Origin: Sulfurovum sp.
GTDB lineage: Bacteria; Campylobacterota; Campylobacteria; Campylobacterales; Sulfurovaceae
Direction of reading: 5' to 3'
Assembly: GCA_020726105.1 (NCBI GenBank)
Contig: DYTF01000008.1
Coordinates: 2,403 to 37,435, forward strand
Length of the DNA stretch: 35,033 nucleotides
Below the pieces are notes generated by a model that did no database searches, was not told the origin of the DNA, and was given only the letters and a program-made list of their open reading frames with translations. The translations under genes were made by a program, and so were the position numbers. Below, one piece after another: positions 10,338 to 19,641 of the stretch (the stretch's first letter is position 1; the number at the start of each line of letters is the position of its first letter).

Positions 10338-11420
10338 CTAAGCAAGGCTTCTTGCATCGCGCATATAAATGTACACCGTAACAAGCATAAGCAAAAAAGT
10401 AGGCAGTAGCGCGGTAAGTTCTGGGACGAGTACCCCATTTAAGCCTATCTGACCCAAGCTGTAAAACAGTCCCCAGACAATAAAAGTAAGCCCTAGTGCA
10501 AGCGAGACAAATGTTCGGATATTAAGCATGCGTGTATGAAAAGGGAGCTTAAAAAATAAAATCAATACTAACATCAAAGAAGAGAGTGGCATCACCACTT
10601 TATCATAAAAAGCAGCCCGTATTTTGTCTGAGTTGAGATGTTGCTTTCTTAAAAGCTTCCATGCATAATACGCATCAACCGTAGTTAAAGACTTTCCTGC
10701 GTAGAGTGACTCTATAATTTTAGGCTTATAGCCCTCAAGTGTTTCGATGTGCTCTTTATGCTCAACAGTATAACGGGTTAAATTACCATTCTCATAGATA
10801 TGTGTTTTGAGCGTAGCATCATACGCTATCCACTTTTCTTCATCAAAATGTGCAAATGCAGCGCTTATCGTGTAAAGCACCTGATGGCCTTCTACTTTAA
10901 AAATGGTCATATCGTTAATTTTTTTTGCCACAGGATCCAATTTGGCGATATAAACAAAGGTGTCATTATATTTAAAGAAAAGGTCATTGACATTATCTGC
11001 ATCTATTTCGTGGTGGGCGATGTGCAGGGCTTTATCTTTTGCGTAAGAAAATTCAGTGGCGTTAAGCGCAAAAAAGAGCATATATGTTACCAAAGCAATA
11101 CTAAACAAAGGGACAAAAAGTCTTTTTTTATCATATCCAAATGCATGAAAAGCAACCATGGTATTGTTTTTTATCAGTGAGATTTTTGTCATAATCAGTG
11201 CAAAAATAATCGCTAAAGGATAGAGTATCGCTAATGCGGTTTGCCATATATAAAAAATATAAAGTATTTTATAATTTGAAGAAATACTCAGTTGCTGCAC
11301 ATTTTGAAAATAATCAATGGCCGCAAACGCAAAAGACAAACCCAGCAAAATGGCTAGAAGATTTTTAATATAGAGTTTTACCAAATAGGAAACATACAGA
11401 GGAAGCCTCAAAGCATTCAT
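10338..11420 (-). CDS. LptF/LptG (YjgP/YjgQ) family permease
   Basis: 360 aa multi-TM protein with YjgP/Q-like N- and C-terminal TM segments; overlaps pth by 4 bp. Confidence 0.78.
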   Translation of the reverse strand: MNALRLPLYVSYLVKLYIKNLLAILLGLSFAFAAIDYFQNVQQLSISSNYKILYIFYIWQTALAILYPLAIIFALIMTKISLIKNNTMVAFHAFGYDKKRLFVPLFSIALVTYMLFFALNATEFSYAKDKALHIAHHEIDADNVNDLFFKYNDTFVYIAKLDPVAKKINDMTIFKVEGHQVLYTISAAFAHFDEEKWIAYDATLKTHIYENGNLTRYTVEHKEHIETLEGYKPKIIESLYAGKSLTTVDAYYAWKLLRKQHLNSDKIRAAFYDKVVMPLSSLMLVLILFFKLPFHTRMLNIRTFVSLALGLTFIVWGLFYSLGQIGLNGVLVPELTALLPTFLLMLVTVYIYMRDARSLA

Positions 11421-11989
11421 AGGCTCAAATCTTCTATGGATTTTAGTGTATAGTGTGTCTGAATCTCTTTCAGTTCCTGATGTAAAAAAGCGTTGCAGGC
11501 TTTTGTGGCATGGAGAATTAATGCGTCTAACTGAATCATTTCTGTTTGAGCAAAGTCATGCAAAACATAGTCAGCTACTTGTGATCGATGTTCAGGTTTC
11601 CCCACACCTACTCTCACACGAAGATACTCAGGCGAGATGTGTGCATCGATGGATTTAAGTCCATTGTGTCCGCCATGTCCGCCACCCTTTTTAAAACGCA
11701 GCGCACCAAAAGGCAGATCAATATCATCATGAATCACCACAATGGTTTCCAATTCTACTTTGAAAAACTGCTTGACAGCCTGTACGGAGATACCCGAAAG
11801 ATTCATAAAAGTTGTGGGTTTTAAAAAAAGGGTGTCGGCAGTACGATAGAGTTTGCCTTGAAAAGAAGTTTTGGAAATGTCTCTAGCACCAGCATCACCG
11901 ACAAGTTTGTCGATGATTTTGAAGCCTATATTATGACGGGTATTTTCGTATTGTGATCCTGGGTTACCTAGACCGACGAAAAGTGTCAT
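11417..11989 (-). CDS. pth: peptidyl-tRNA hydrolase
   Basis: MTLFVGLGNPGSQYENTRHNIGFKIID; KPTTFMNLSGISV; HDDIDLPFGALRFKKGGGHGGHNGLKSI. Confidence 0.97.
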   Translation of the reverse strand: MTLFVGLGNPGSQYENTRHNIGFKIIDKLVGDAGARDISKTSFQGKLYRTADTLFLKPTTFMNLSGISVQAVKQFFKVELETIVVIHDDIDLPFGALRFKKGGGHGGHNGLKSIDAHISPEYLRVRVGVGKPEHRSQVADYVLHDFAQTEMIQLDALILHATKACNAFLHQELKEIQTHYTLKSIEDLSL

Positions 11990-11995
11990 GGTAGA

Positions 11996-12532
11996 TTATT
12001 TAGCTTTGATTACACCACAGATAGAAACATCTGCTCTGTCCATTATTCTACAATTTGCAGGCGCTTCAATATCTCTTACCAAGATATTGTCATCTCTGTT
12101 GAGTGGTTCAACATTCAAATCAAAGTTAGTAGGAATGTTTTCAATCGCACCTCTTATTTTGAGTCTTCTTTTGGACATCACGAGTACACCTTTGTTTTTA
12201 AGCCCAACTGGTGTTCCATGTGTGACAACGGGTACGAGGAAATCAGTAACCTGTCCAGGTATAGCTACTCTCAAATCTACATGTGTCGCATCACCATTTA
12301 CTGGGTGTAGTTGATATTCTTGGATAAATACATTGATCTCTTTATCGCCAACTTTAACGGGGAATGTGAATGTGGTTTTATTTCTAACCGTTCTTATAAA
12401 TTCACCGCGTTTAAATGCAGCATGGATGTTTTCAACACCATTTGCATAAATGTTTGCGATTAGATAACCATCTCTTTTAAGCTTTTTTGCATTTTGCTTA
12501 CCGATACTCTCTCTAACGATACCTTCTAACAT
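11996..12532 (-). CDS. rplY: 50S ribosomal protein L25/general stress protein Ctc
   Basis: 178 aa; MLEGIVRESIGKQNAKKLKRDGYLIANIYANGVEN; next to pth. Confidence 0.92.
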   Translation of the reverse strand: MLEGIVRESIGKQNAKKLKRDGYLIANIYANGVENIHAAFKRGEFIRTVRNKTTFTFPVKVGDKEINVFIQEYQLHPVNGDATHVDLRVAIPGQVTDFLVPVVTHGTPVGLKNKGVLVMSKRRLKIRGAIENIPTNFDLNVEPLNRDDNILVRDIEAPANCRIMDRADVSICGVIKAK

Positions 12533-12596
12533 ATCTATGTCCTTTGTACATTGTATTTTTTTACTAAAAATAGCATTTTGAGTAAAATAGATGCGA

Positions 12597-12602
12597 ATTA
12601 TA
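12597..12602 (-). promoter_or_regulatory. -10 box (TATAAT) upstream of rplY
   Basis: Minus-strand ACGCTATAATTCGC between the pilT stop and the rplY start. Confidence 0.5.
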
Positions 12603-12618
12603 GCGTATTAGGTTTAAA

Positions 12619-13758
12619 TTATGCTTCATCATCCTTAAATCCAAACACTTCAGCTTCCTTCTCTCCTGCATGGGGATCTACAATCGCACCTTTTCCGACC
12701 CCTTGCATTTTGAGTTTCATGTCTGCGGGGTTGGTAGCATATTCGAGTGCTACCTCTTCAGTGATTTCCCCCCTACGCAAAATATCCAGCACTGCCTGAT
12801 CAAAAGTTTGTGTACCGTATATCTCTTTGCCTTCAAACAATGCATCAGGGATTTCAGCATCTCGATTTTCGGCAATGAGCTTTTCGATTCTTGCAGTTTT
12901 CTTGAGTACTTCAATCCCTGCAACCCTGCCCCCTGTTTTAGTAGGAATAAGCCTCTGGGAGATAACCCCTTCAAGTACCGATGCCAAAGACATACGGATA
13001 CGGTTCTGCTCTTCATTACTAAACATACCAACGATTCTGTCTATGGTTTCTTTGGCATCAAGAGTATGCAGTGTGGAAAAAACCAAGTGTCCCGTATTGG
13101 CAGCATGCAGGGCGATGTCAATCGTCTCCAAGTCCCTCATTTCCCCTACCAGTATAATGTCGGGGTCTTCTCTGAGTGCCGCCCGAAGCGCATCCGTAAA
13201 CGAGTGAGCATCTTGTCCGATGCCCCTTTGATTGATAAGACATCCTTTATCTTGGTGCACAAACTCAATAGGATCTTCTACAGTGATGATGTGTTTTTTC
13301 TGCTCTTGATTGATTTTATTGATTAAGGCTGCTAAAGTGGTTGATTTTCCAGAACCTGTCACGCCTGTGACTAACACCAACCCTCTTTGTATCTCTGCAA
13401 ATGTAGAAATAACTTCTGGTAAGTTTAGTGCCTCTAGTGTGGGTATCTTCACTGGAATGATACGAAACACAGCGCTGAGTCCATCCATCTGGAAAAAAAA
13501 GTTCACACGAAAACGGTTTTCATTTCCTAAGATATAAGAAAAATCCAGATTTCGGTCTTTTTGCAATTTTTGGTACTGTTCTTCTGTTGTGATTTCATGG
13601 GCTAGTCTATCCATCATTTCTGCATCCAAGATTTCACGCCCAAGCATCATAAGCGTACCATGGACACGAACCCTAGGCTGTGAAGTTGACTTGAGATGCA
13701 AGTCACTTCCTTTATTGGCTATCATCGTCTTAAGATAAAGTTTTAGTTTTTCTTCCAT
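12619..13758 (-). CDS. pilT: PilT-type twitching motility ATPase
   Basis: GVTGSGKSTTLAALINKINQ (Walker A), AALREDPDIILVGEMRDLETI (Walker B), STLHTLDAKETIDRIVGMF. Confidence 0.92.
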   Translation of the reverse strand: MEEKLKLYLKTMIANKGSDLHLKSTSQPRVRVHGTLMMLGREILDAEMMDRLAHEITTEEQYQKLQKDRNLDFSYILGNENRFRVNFFFQMDGLSAVFRIIPVKIPTLEALNLPEVISTFAEIQRGLVLVTGVTGSGKSTTLAALINKINQEQKKHIITVEDPIEFVHQDKGCLINQRGIGQDAHSFTDALRAALREDPDIILVGEMRDLETIDIALHAANTGHLVFSTLHTLDAKETIDRIVGMFSNEEQNRIRMSLASVLEGVISQRLIPTKTGGRVAGIEVLKKTARIEKLIAENRDAEIPDALFEGKEIYGTQTFDQAVLDILRRGEITEEVALEYATNPADMKLKMQGVGKGAIVDPHAGEKEAEVFGFKDDEA

Positions 13759-13779
13759 GACATCCCTTGTGTTTTGAGT

Positions 13780-14781
13780 TTATTGTAAACTATCGAGCAT
13801 CTCTTGAAATGCTTTCTCAAAAGCCTCAAGCCCTTCTTTTAAAAGTTGGCGGTATACTTTGTTCATATCAAAACCGTTATCTGCCAATTGGGTAAAGTAC
13901 CCTTTGATATCACTCTCTTCTAGTGGGAATGCGGGCTGGGGAGCTTTTTTACTCATAAATGCTTTAATCGTCTCTAGTGGCGCGGTGTTCACAGAATGAG
14001 GTGCCAAAAGTTCTCTCATATAATAGTCCGCGCTCAAAGCGTCTCCCTTCACGCCTGTGCTTGCAAAGAGCGTACGGATACTGGGTGTACGGTTCGCCTC
14101 GATGAGATTGTAGATTTTTGCTGCATTATAAATACCTGTTTTAGAAACAGGTATGGCTTCTTTTTCCAAATCAGCATCAAGCAGTCTGTCAAAACGACTC
14201 ACAAAAACAGAGATAACTGCTTCAGCTCTGAGTCCACCGTCTTTCACAAACGAATCGAGTCCTTTTTTCATGGCTTTAAGACACTTTTGTGCTTGTTTGG
14301 GTGAAAAAATGAGTGTTGCATTAACCGAGATACCTGTACTTAACAACTCTGTCATAGCGACATACCCAGCTTCGGTGGCTGGTACTTTTACCATCACATT
14401 GGGCTCACCTATGGCAGCAAAGAGTCTTTTTCCCTCTGCTATCGTGCCTTCAGTGTCATTCGATAAAAAAGGGTCTACTTCGATTGAAATATAGCCGTCA
14501 TTTCCCTCATCATACAAAGTTCTGAGTGCTTGCGCAGCGGTGCGTATATCTTGGGTGGCAAGTGCTTCATATTTCTCTTTGGGGCTTTTGCCTTCAAGTA
14601 AAGACAACTGCTCTTTATAAGCGGGCGAAGTGGTGATTGCAGAGGCAAAAATAGACGGGTTGCTTGTCGCTCCATTAATGATACCCTTCTCGATGAGTTC
14701 TGAAAAGTTATTTTTGAGAAAATCTCTTTCTACAAAATCCAACCACAATGAGAATCCTATGCCCCTATTTACCATCTTCAA
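13780..14781 (-). CDS. tal: transaldolase
   Basis: 333 aa; IINGATSNPSIFASAI, SIEVDPFLSNDTEGTIAEG, VMVKVPATEAG, ISVNATLIFS, VSVFVSRFDRL. Confidence 0.94.
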   Translation of the reverse strand: MKMVNRGIGFSLWLDFVERDFLKNNFSELIEKGIINGATSNPSIFASAITTSPAYKEQLSLLEGKSPKEKYEALATQDIRTAAQALRTLYDEGNDGYISIEVDPFLSNDTEGTIAEGKRLFAAIGEPNVMVKVPATEAGYVAMTELLSTGISVNATLIFSPKQAQKCLKAMKKGLDSFVKDGGLRAEAVISVFVSRFDRLLDADLEKEAIPVSKTGIYNAAKIYNLIEANRTPSIRTLFASTGVKGDALSADYYMRELLAPHSVNTAPLETIKAFMSKKAPQPAFPLEESDIKGYFTQLADNGFDMNKVYRQLLKEGLEAFEKAFQEMLDSLQ

Positions 14782-15500
14782 TCCTTATAATTCCATCTAA
14801 AATGCTGCCATGAACCGCATTCTATAGGTTTTTTAATCGTCTCTTCAAGTAGGTCGAGAAACAAATCTCTCTCTACCAGCTCGGCACCCAAACCCATCAT
14901 ATGATCTGTCTTCATCTGACAATCTATAAAATCATAGCCTCTACTGCCTAAAACATCACTGAGTGCCAAAAAAGCGACCTTTGACGCGTCAGTAGCCAGT
15001 GAAAACATCGACTCCCCAAAAAAAGCTTTACCCAAAGAGACGCCGTACAAGCCTCCAACAAGTTTTGAATCCTGATACACTTCAACGCTATGAGCAAACC
15101 CTTCATGGTGTAAACGACAATAGGCTTCTTCTATCTCAGAGCTTATCCATGTGCCACCTTGCGATTTTCGAGGCACAGATGCACAAAGGGTTATGACATC
15201 TTGGAATGCCCTATCGAAGTTTACAGTAAATTTTCCTGATCGCAACACCCGTCTAAATGATTTTCGCACGATAAACTTATGAGGGAAAAGAAGTAACCTG
15301 GGATTGGGTGACCACCAGAGTATGGGTTCATCATGGCTGTACCAAGGGAATATCCCTTTTTCATAAGCACCTAAAAGTCTCTGGCTACTCAAATCTCCGC
15401 CATATGCCACCAAGCCTTCATCTGGTGCCAAGCGAGGATTGGGAAAATCGGGTGTGTGTTTGTTTAATGGCTGTACAAAATACTCCTCTTCATCAAACAT
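14778..15500 (-). CDS. aat: leucyl/phenylalanyl-tRNA--protein transferase
   Basis: FPNPRLAPDEGLVAYGGDLSSQRLLGAYEKGIFPWYS...ILWWSPNPRLLLFP; start placed at MFDEEEYFVQPL (ORF extends to 15536); 4-bp overlap with tal. Confidence 0.94.
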   Translation of the reverse strand: MFDEEEYFVQPLNKHTPDFPNPRLAPDEGLVAYGGDLSSQRLLGAYEKGIFPWYSHDEPILWWSPNPRLLLFPHKFIVRKSFRRVLRSGKFTVNFDRAFQDVITLCASVPRKSQGGTWISSEIEEAYCRLHHEGFAHSVEVYQDSKLVGGLYGVSLGKAFFGESMFSLATDASKVAFLALSDVLGSRGYDFIDCQMKTDHMMGLGAELVERDLFLDLLEETIKKPIECGSWQHFRWNYKD

Positions 15501-15507
15501 AAAAACC

Positions 15508-17703
15508 CTATGCGTGAGTGTTGCTTTCAAAGTCAAATTCTAACTTTGCATCTTTGAATCCAACTTTTACAGTTCCACCTTTACGCAATACACCAAAGAG
15601 TATCTCATCGCTGAGTGCTTCTTTGACCTTAGCATCAATTACACGAGCGATATGTCTTGCACCATACTTTTCATCATATCCCTCTTGTGCCAAATGCTCT
15701 TTGGCTTTTTTAGAGAGTTTGACACTTACCTCTTTTGGCTTGAGTAAGGCGTTGAGCTTCTCTATCTCGGTATCGACAATAGCGGTCAGCACCTCCAAAG
15801 AAAGTGTGTTAAATGTAATAGTAGCACTCAAACGGTTTCTAAACTCTGGAGAGAAAAACGCTGCCAAAGCTTTGTCTGTTTTGCTTGAAGTGTCCTTTTG
15901 AAAGCCCATCACATTGGCTTCTTTTGTCCCAATATTTGAAGTCATAATCAGTATGACATTTTTAAAGTCTGAAATCGCGCCGTTATTGTCGGTGAGTTTT
16001 GCACCATCCATTACCTGAAGCAAAATATTCATAATATCAGGATGCGCTTTTTCTATCTCATCTAAAAGCAATACGGTATGAGGATGTTTTTTAATCATCT
16101 CAGTCAAGAGTCCACCTTGCTCATACCCCACATACCCTGGAGGCGCACCGACTAGACGGCTGATGGTGTGTGGCTCCATGTATTCAGACATATCGAGTCT
16201 TTCAAAATGCACATGCATGGTTTTAGCAAGCTGTGTTGCGAGTGCCGTTTTACCCACACCCGTAGGCCCTACGAACAAAAAACTTCCTATAGGTTTATTG
16301 GCAGCGTTCAGCCCTGCGTACGAGCGTTTGATGGCTGTTGCCAACGCTTTAATTGCCTCATCTTGTCCCACAATGTGGGCGGCTAGATCTTTTTCAATAG
16401 ATTTAAGTTTTTTAGTATCGTCCGTGCCTATGACCGTAGAAGGCAGTTTCATGATTTTAGCCACACTCTCTTCAATGTCTTTGGGTTGAACCGTTACACC
16501 GTCTTGCCCTTTAAGCATAAAATGTGCGCCCACCTCATCGATGATATCCATCGCTTTGTCGGGTAGAAATCTGTCGTGCAGGTATTTGACAGACAAATCA
16601 ATAGCACTCTGAATCGCCTCATCTGTAAAGCTAATCTTATGGTACGCTTCATACTTGTGTTTGATGCCTTTAAGGATGATGAAGGTATCTTCGACGCTTG
16701 GCTCTTCGACATCCACTTTAGCAAAACGACGACTAAGCGCCTTGTCTTTGTCAAAGAAGTTTCTAAACTCTGCATAAGTGGTTGCGCCGATACATTTAAG
16801 CTCACCACGAGCAAGGGCAGGTTTAAGAAGATTGGAAGCATCCATACTGCCGCCACTGGTTGCTCCTGCACCGACCATGGTGTGAATCTCATCAATAAAC
16901 ACAATGGCATTTTTTTGCTCACCAAGTTCTTTGATGATGCCTTTAAGACGCTTCTCAAAGTCTCCTCTGTACTTTGTTCCTGCCACCAATGCACCCATAT
17001 CTAAAGCAAATATCTTTGAATGTTTCAATATCTCAGGCACATCCCCTTCAGAGATTTTGAGTGCCAAACCTTCAGCGATAGCCGTTTTCCCTACTCCAGG
17101 TTCACCCACAAGCAGCGGATTGTTCTTTTTACGGCGACATAGTGTCTGCATCACCCGTTCTATCTCATCTGTACGCCCGACTACAGGGTCTATCTTTCCT
17201 GTTGCGGCGAGGCTTACAAGCTCTACAGTAAACTGAGACAGAAGTGTTTCTTCTTTTTTCTCTTCGGTTTTACCTGCTACTTTATCATAACGATGGGAGA
17301 TGACTTCAAGCACATCCACTCTAGCGATGCTCTCTTTTTTCATCAAATGCACCGCATAAGAGTGCTCCTGCATAAAAATAGCCGCTATCATATCGCCGAT
17401 GCTCGCTTCGGTTCTACCTGAGGAGTGTATCTGCGTCATCATGTCATTGATAGCACGCGAAAGCGCAACCGTCTCAAAAGGCTCAACTGCTTCTTGTAAA
17501 GCAGGAATCGTTTTGGTGATATGCTCAACAATCCCCGCTTCAAGTGCCGGTAGATTGGCATTGAGGATAGAAAATATATCTTTTCCTGCCCCGCTTCTTA
17601 CGATTGCTAGAAACACATGTTCTACTGTCAAGTACTCATGTCTGTTCTCTTTTGCATAACTTACCGCTTGTTTAAATACATCATTTAACGCCATACTTAT
17701 CAT
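15508..17703 (-). CDS. clpA: ATP-dependent Clp protease ATP-binding subunit ClpA
   Basis: 731 aa; double AAA+ with [13 protein letters not shown] and [16 protein letters not shown]-terminal Clp repeats, followed upstream by clpS. Confidence 0.96.
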   Translation of the reverse strand: MISMALNDVFKQAVSYAKENRHEYLTVEHVFLAIVRSGAGKDIFSILNANLPALEAGIVEHITKTIPALQEAVEPFETVALSRAINDMMTQIHSSGRTEASIGDMIAAIFMQEHSYAVHLMKKESIARVDVLEVISHRYDKVAGKTEEKKEETLLSQFTVELVSLAATGKIDPVVGRTDEIERVMQTLCRRKKNNPLLVGEPGVGKTAIAEGLALKISEGDVPEILKHSKIFALDMGALVAGTKYRGDFEKRLKGIIKELGEQKNAIVFIDEIHTMVGAGATSGGSMDASNLLKPALARGELKCIGATTYAEFRNFFDKDKALSRRFAKVDVEEPSVEDTFIILKGIKHKYEAYHKISFTDEAIQSAIDLSVKYLHDRFLPDKAMDIIDEVGAHFMLKGQDGVTVQPKDIEESVAKIMKLPSTVIGTDDTKKLKSIEKDLAAHIVGQDEAIKALATAIKRSYAGLNAANKPIGSFLFVGPTGVGKTALATQLAKTMHVHFERLDMSEYMEPHTISRLVGAPPGYVGYEQGGLLTEMIKKHPHTVLLLDEIEKAHPDIMNILLQVMDGAKLTDNNGAISDFKNVILIMTSNIGTKEANVMGFQKDTSSKTDKALAAFFSPEFRNRLSATITFNTLSLEVLTAIVDTEIEKLNALLKPKEVSVKLSKKAKEHLAQEGYDEKYGARHIARVIDAKVKEALSDEILFGVLRKGGTVKVGFKDAKLEFDFESNTHA

Positions 17704-17735
17704 TTACACTCCTTTAGCTCTTCTGTTTCTAAAAT

Positions 17736-18035
17736 TTATTGATCTTCTTCAAGGGTTGCGAGTAGCGGAAACTCATTTTGTTTCGCCCGCTGTTTCACTT
17801 GCTGCGTTTTGGTCTGGGCTATCTCAAAGGTGTATACTCCACATATCGCTTTGCCCGTTTCATGTATATGCAGCATAATCTTCTCTGCCTGCGTATAACT
17901 CTTATGAAAGATGCCCGTGAGTATCTCCACCACAAAATCCATACTGGTATAATCATCATTATGCAGTAGCACCCTATACATCTTCGGCTCTTCTAGGCGT
18001 AAATCAAATTCCAGCTCATGTTCTATCTTTGGCAT
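17736..18035 (-). CDS. clpS: ATP-dependent Clp protease adaptor ClpS
   Basis: 99 aa; YRVLLHNDDYTSMDFVVEIL...AEKIMLHIHETGKAICGVYTFEIAQTK. Confidence 0.96.
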   Translation of the reverse strand: MPKIEHELEFDLRLEEPKMYRVLLHNDDYTSMDFVVEILTGIFHKSYTQAEKIMLHIHETGKAICGVYTFEIAQTKTQQVKQRAKQNEFPLLATLEEDQ

Positions 18036-18068
18036 AGTATGTTAAAATCCTCTTGTTAAATCTATGCC

Positions 18069-18075
18069 TATTATA
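18069..18075. promoter_or_regulatory. Shared/overlapping -10 element for divergent clpS and bioD
   Basis: TATTATA on plus (TATTAT for bioD, 18069-18074); minus strand reads TATAAT (18070-18075) for clpS. Confidence 0.45.
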
Positions 18076-18097
18076 CAAAAAAAATGGAGAAATACAA

Positions 18098-18736
18098 GTG
18101 CAATCCCTTTTTATCACTGCTACAGGCACAAATGTAGGCAAAACACACACCACTTTACAACTCATCCAAGGCTTTGCAAAGAGAGGCTTTAAAGTCGGTG
18201 TGTACAAACCCATTGAAACAGGAGTTGCTAGCTTTGCACAGGATGCTACAGCCCTTTTAGATGCCTGCAAAAAAGTCAACCCACAGTTTAAAGACTTTAG
18301 CACAAAAGACATCACAGCCTACACTTTTTCTTTGCCTGCTGCACCGTTTTGTGCTGATGTCGAACAAAGTATAAACATACAACACATCATCGACACATAC
18401 AACAGCCTGTGCAAAGCCTGTGACATTCTTTTGGTTGAAGGTGCAGGTGGTCTAATGGTACCCCTCACTCAAGATTTTTTGATGATTGATTTGGCTCAAA
18501 AACTCCAAACCAAGGTTTTACTCGTGACACCCAGTCGTCTGGGTTGCATCAATGACACCCTACTTTCAATGGAAGCACTGCGCACACGCGACATACCCTT
18601 TGACTGGTGTGTCAATCTTTTTGAAGAAAAAGAACAGTTTAAAGAGGTCACGAGACCTTTTTATGATACACGATTTCCACATTGGTGGTCTGTGGATGAA
18701 GGTTTGCAAAGATTTATTAGCAGCTATGGGTTATAA
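18098..18736 (+). CDS. bioD: dethiobiotin synthetase
   Basis: GTG start with upstream GGAGA; VQSLFITATGTNVGKTHTTLQLIQGFAKRGFKVGVYKPIETG; LVEGAGGLMVPL. Confidence 0.93.
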   Translation: MQSLFITATGTNVGKTHTTLQLIQGFAKRGFKVGVYKPIETGVASFAQDATALLDACKKVNPQFKDFSTKDITAYTFSLPAAPFCADVEQSINIQHIIDTYNSLCKACDILLVEGAGGLMVPLTQDFLMIDLAQKLQTKVLLVTPSRLGCINDTLLSMEALRTRDIPFDWCVNLFEEKEQFKEVTRPFYDTRFPHWWSVDEGLQRFISSYGL

Positions 18737-18758
18737 TATCTTAAAAGGATACCCTTCT

Positions 18759-19637
18759 ATGCAACATCTAGTCGATACGCTTGAGCTAAGTGATGTCCAA
18801 ATTACGCAACTGCTTCATGATGCTAAAACCTTTAAAAAACAAGGTTCAGCGCGCATACTCAGAGACAAACTACTCATTACCCTTTTTTTTGAAGCCTCTA
18901 CGCGTACACGCTCTTCCTTTGAAGTGGCTGCAAAAAGATTGGGGGCTTCCGTGGTGCATCTTGACCCCAGCAAAAGTTCTACCAGTAAAGGGGAATCCCT
19001 AGAAGATACCTTTGCCAATCTCTGTGCCATGCAACCCGATGGTGTCATCATACGGCATTCCCAAAACAATGCACCACGCATATTAGCCGATATGCAGATG
19101 ACACCCGTCATCAATGCCGGTGCAGGCAACTACGCCCATCCCACTCAGGCACTGCTTGATCTCTTTACCTTGATGGAGCATTTTAACGGCAACATCAAAG
19201 GCAAAACCATCGCGATTGTGGGCGACATAGTCAGTTCGCGTGTCGCAAGTTCAGCGATGCGTTTACTGGAGCGTATGGGGATGCATATCCTGCTTGTTGC
19301 GCCCAAACCGTTTATGCCCAAAAGCGATTTACCCCAATACGAACATCTTGAAGAAGTTTTAGACAAGGTAGATGTTATCATGTCACTTAGAGCGCAACTT
19401 GAACGGCACACCTCGCCCATCTTCGATGACTATGCCACCTATGCGAAACGCTACTGCATCAACCATGAACGACTTGCCTCAAGAAACATCATAGTGCTTC
19501 ACCCAGGACCCGTGATGCGAAACATCGACATTTCTGATGCCATGCTTGAAGATGACCGTTGTAAGGTCTTAACCCAAGTACAAAACGGCGTGTATGTGCG
19601 TATGGCGATTTTAAAGTTACTGCTTTTGGATTCTTAA
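18759..19637 (+). CDS. pyrB: aspartate carbamoyltransferase catalytic subunit
   Basis: MQHLVDTLELSDVQ...FFEASTRTRSSFEVAAKRLGA...KGESLEDTFANL...NAGAGNYAHPTQALLDLFT; start trimmed from ORF 18552..19637. Confidence 0.95.
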   Translation: MQHLVDTLELSDVQITQLLHDAKTFKKQGSARILRDKLLITLFFEASTRTRSSFEVAAKRLGASVVHLDPSKSSTSKGESLEDTFANLCAMQPDGVIIRHSQNNAPRILADMQMTPVINAGAGNYAHPTQALLDLFTLMEHFNGNIKGKTIAIVGDIVSSRVASSAMRLLERMGMHILLVAPKPFMPKSDLPQYEHLEEVLDKVDVIMSLRAQLERHTSPIFDDYATYAKRYCINHERLASRNIIVLHPGPVMRNIDISDAMLEDDRCKVLTQVQNGVYVRMAILKLLLLDS

Positions 19638-19641
19638 TCTT

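Noticed and set aside
12670-13326. 218-aa plus-strand ORF antisense to pilT
   Set aside because: Lies entirely opposite a well-supported coding frame; Cys/Phe-rich shadow translation with no family features.
16494-16994. 166-aa ORF in another frame within clpA
   Set aside because: Same-strand out-of-frame shadow of ClpA (Trp/Leu/Ser-rich low-similarity translation).
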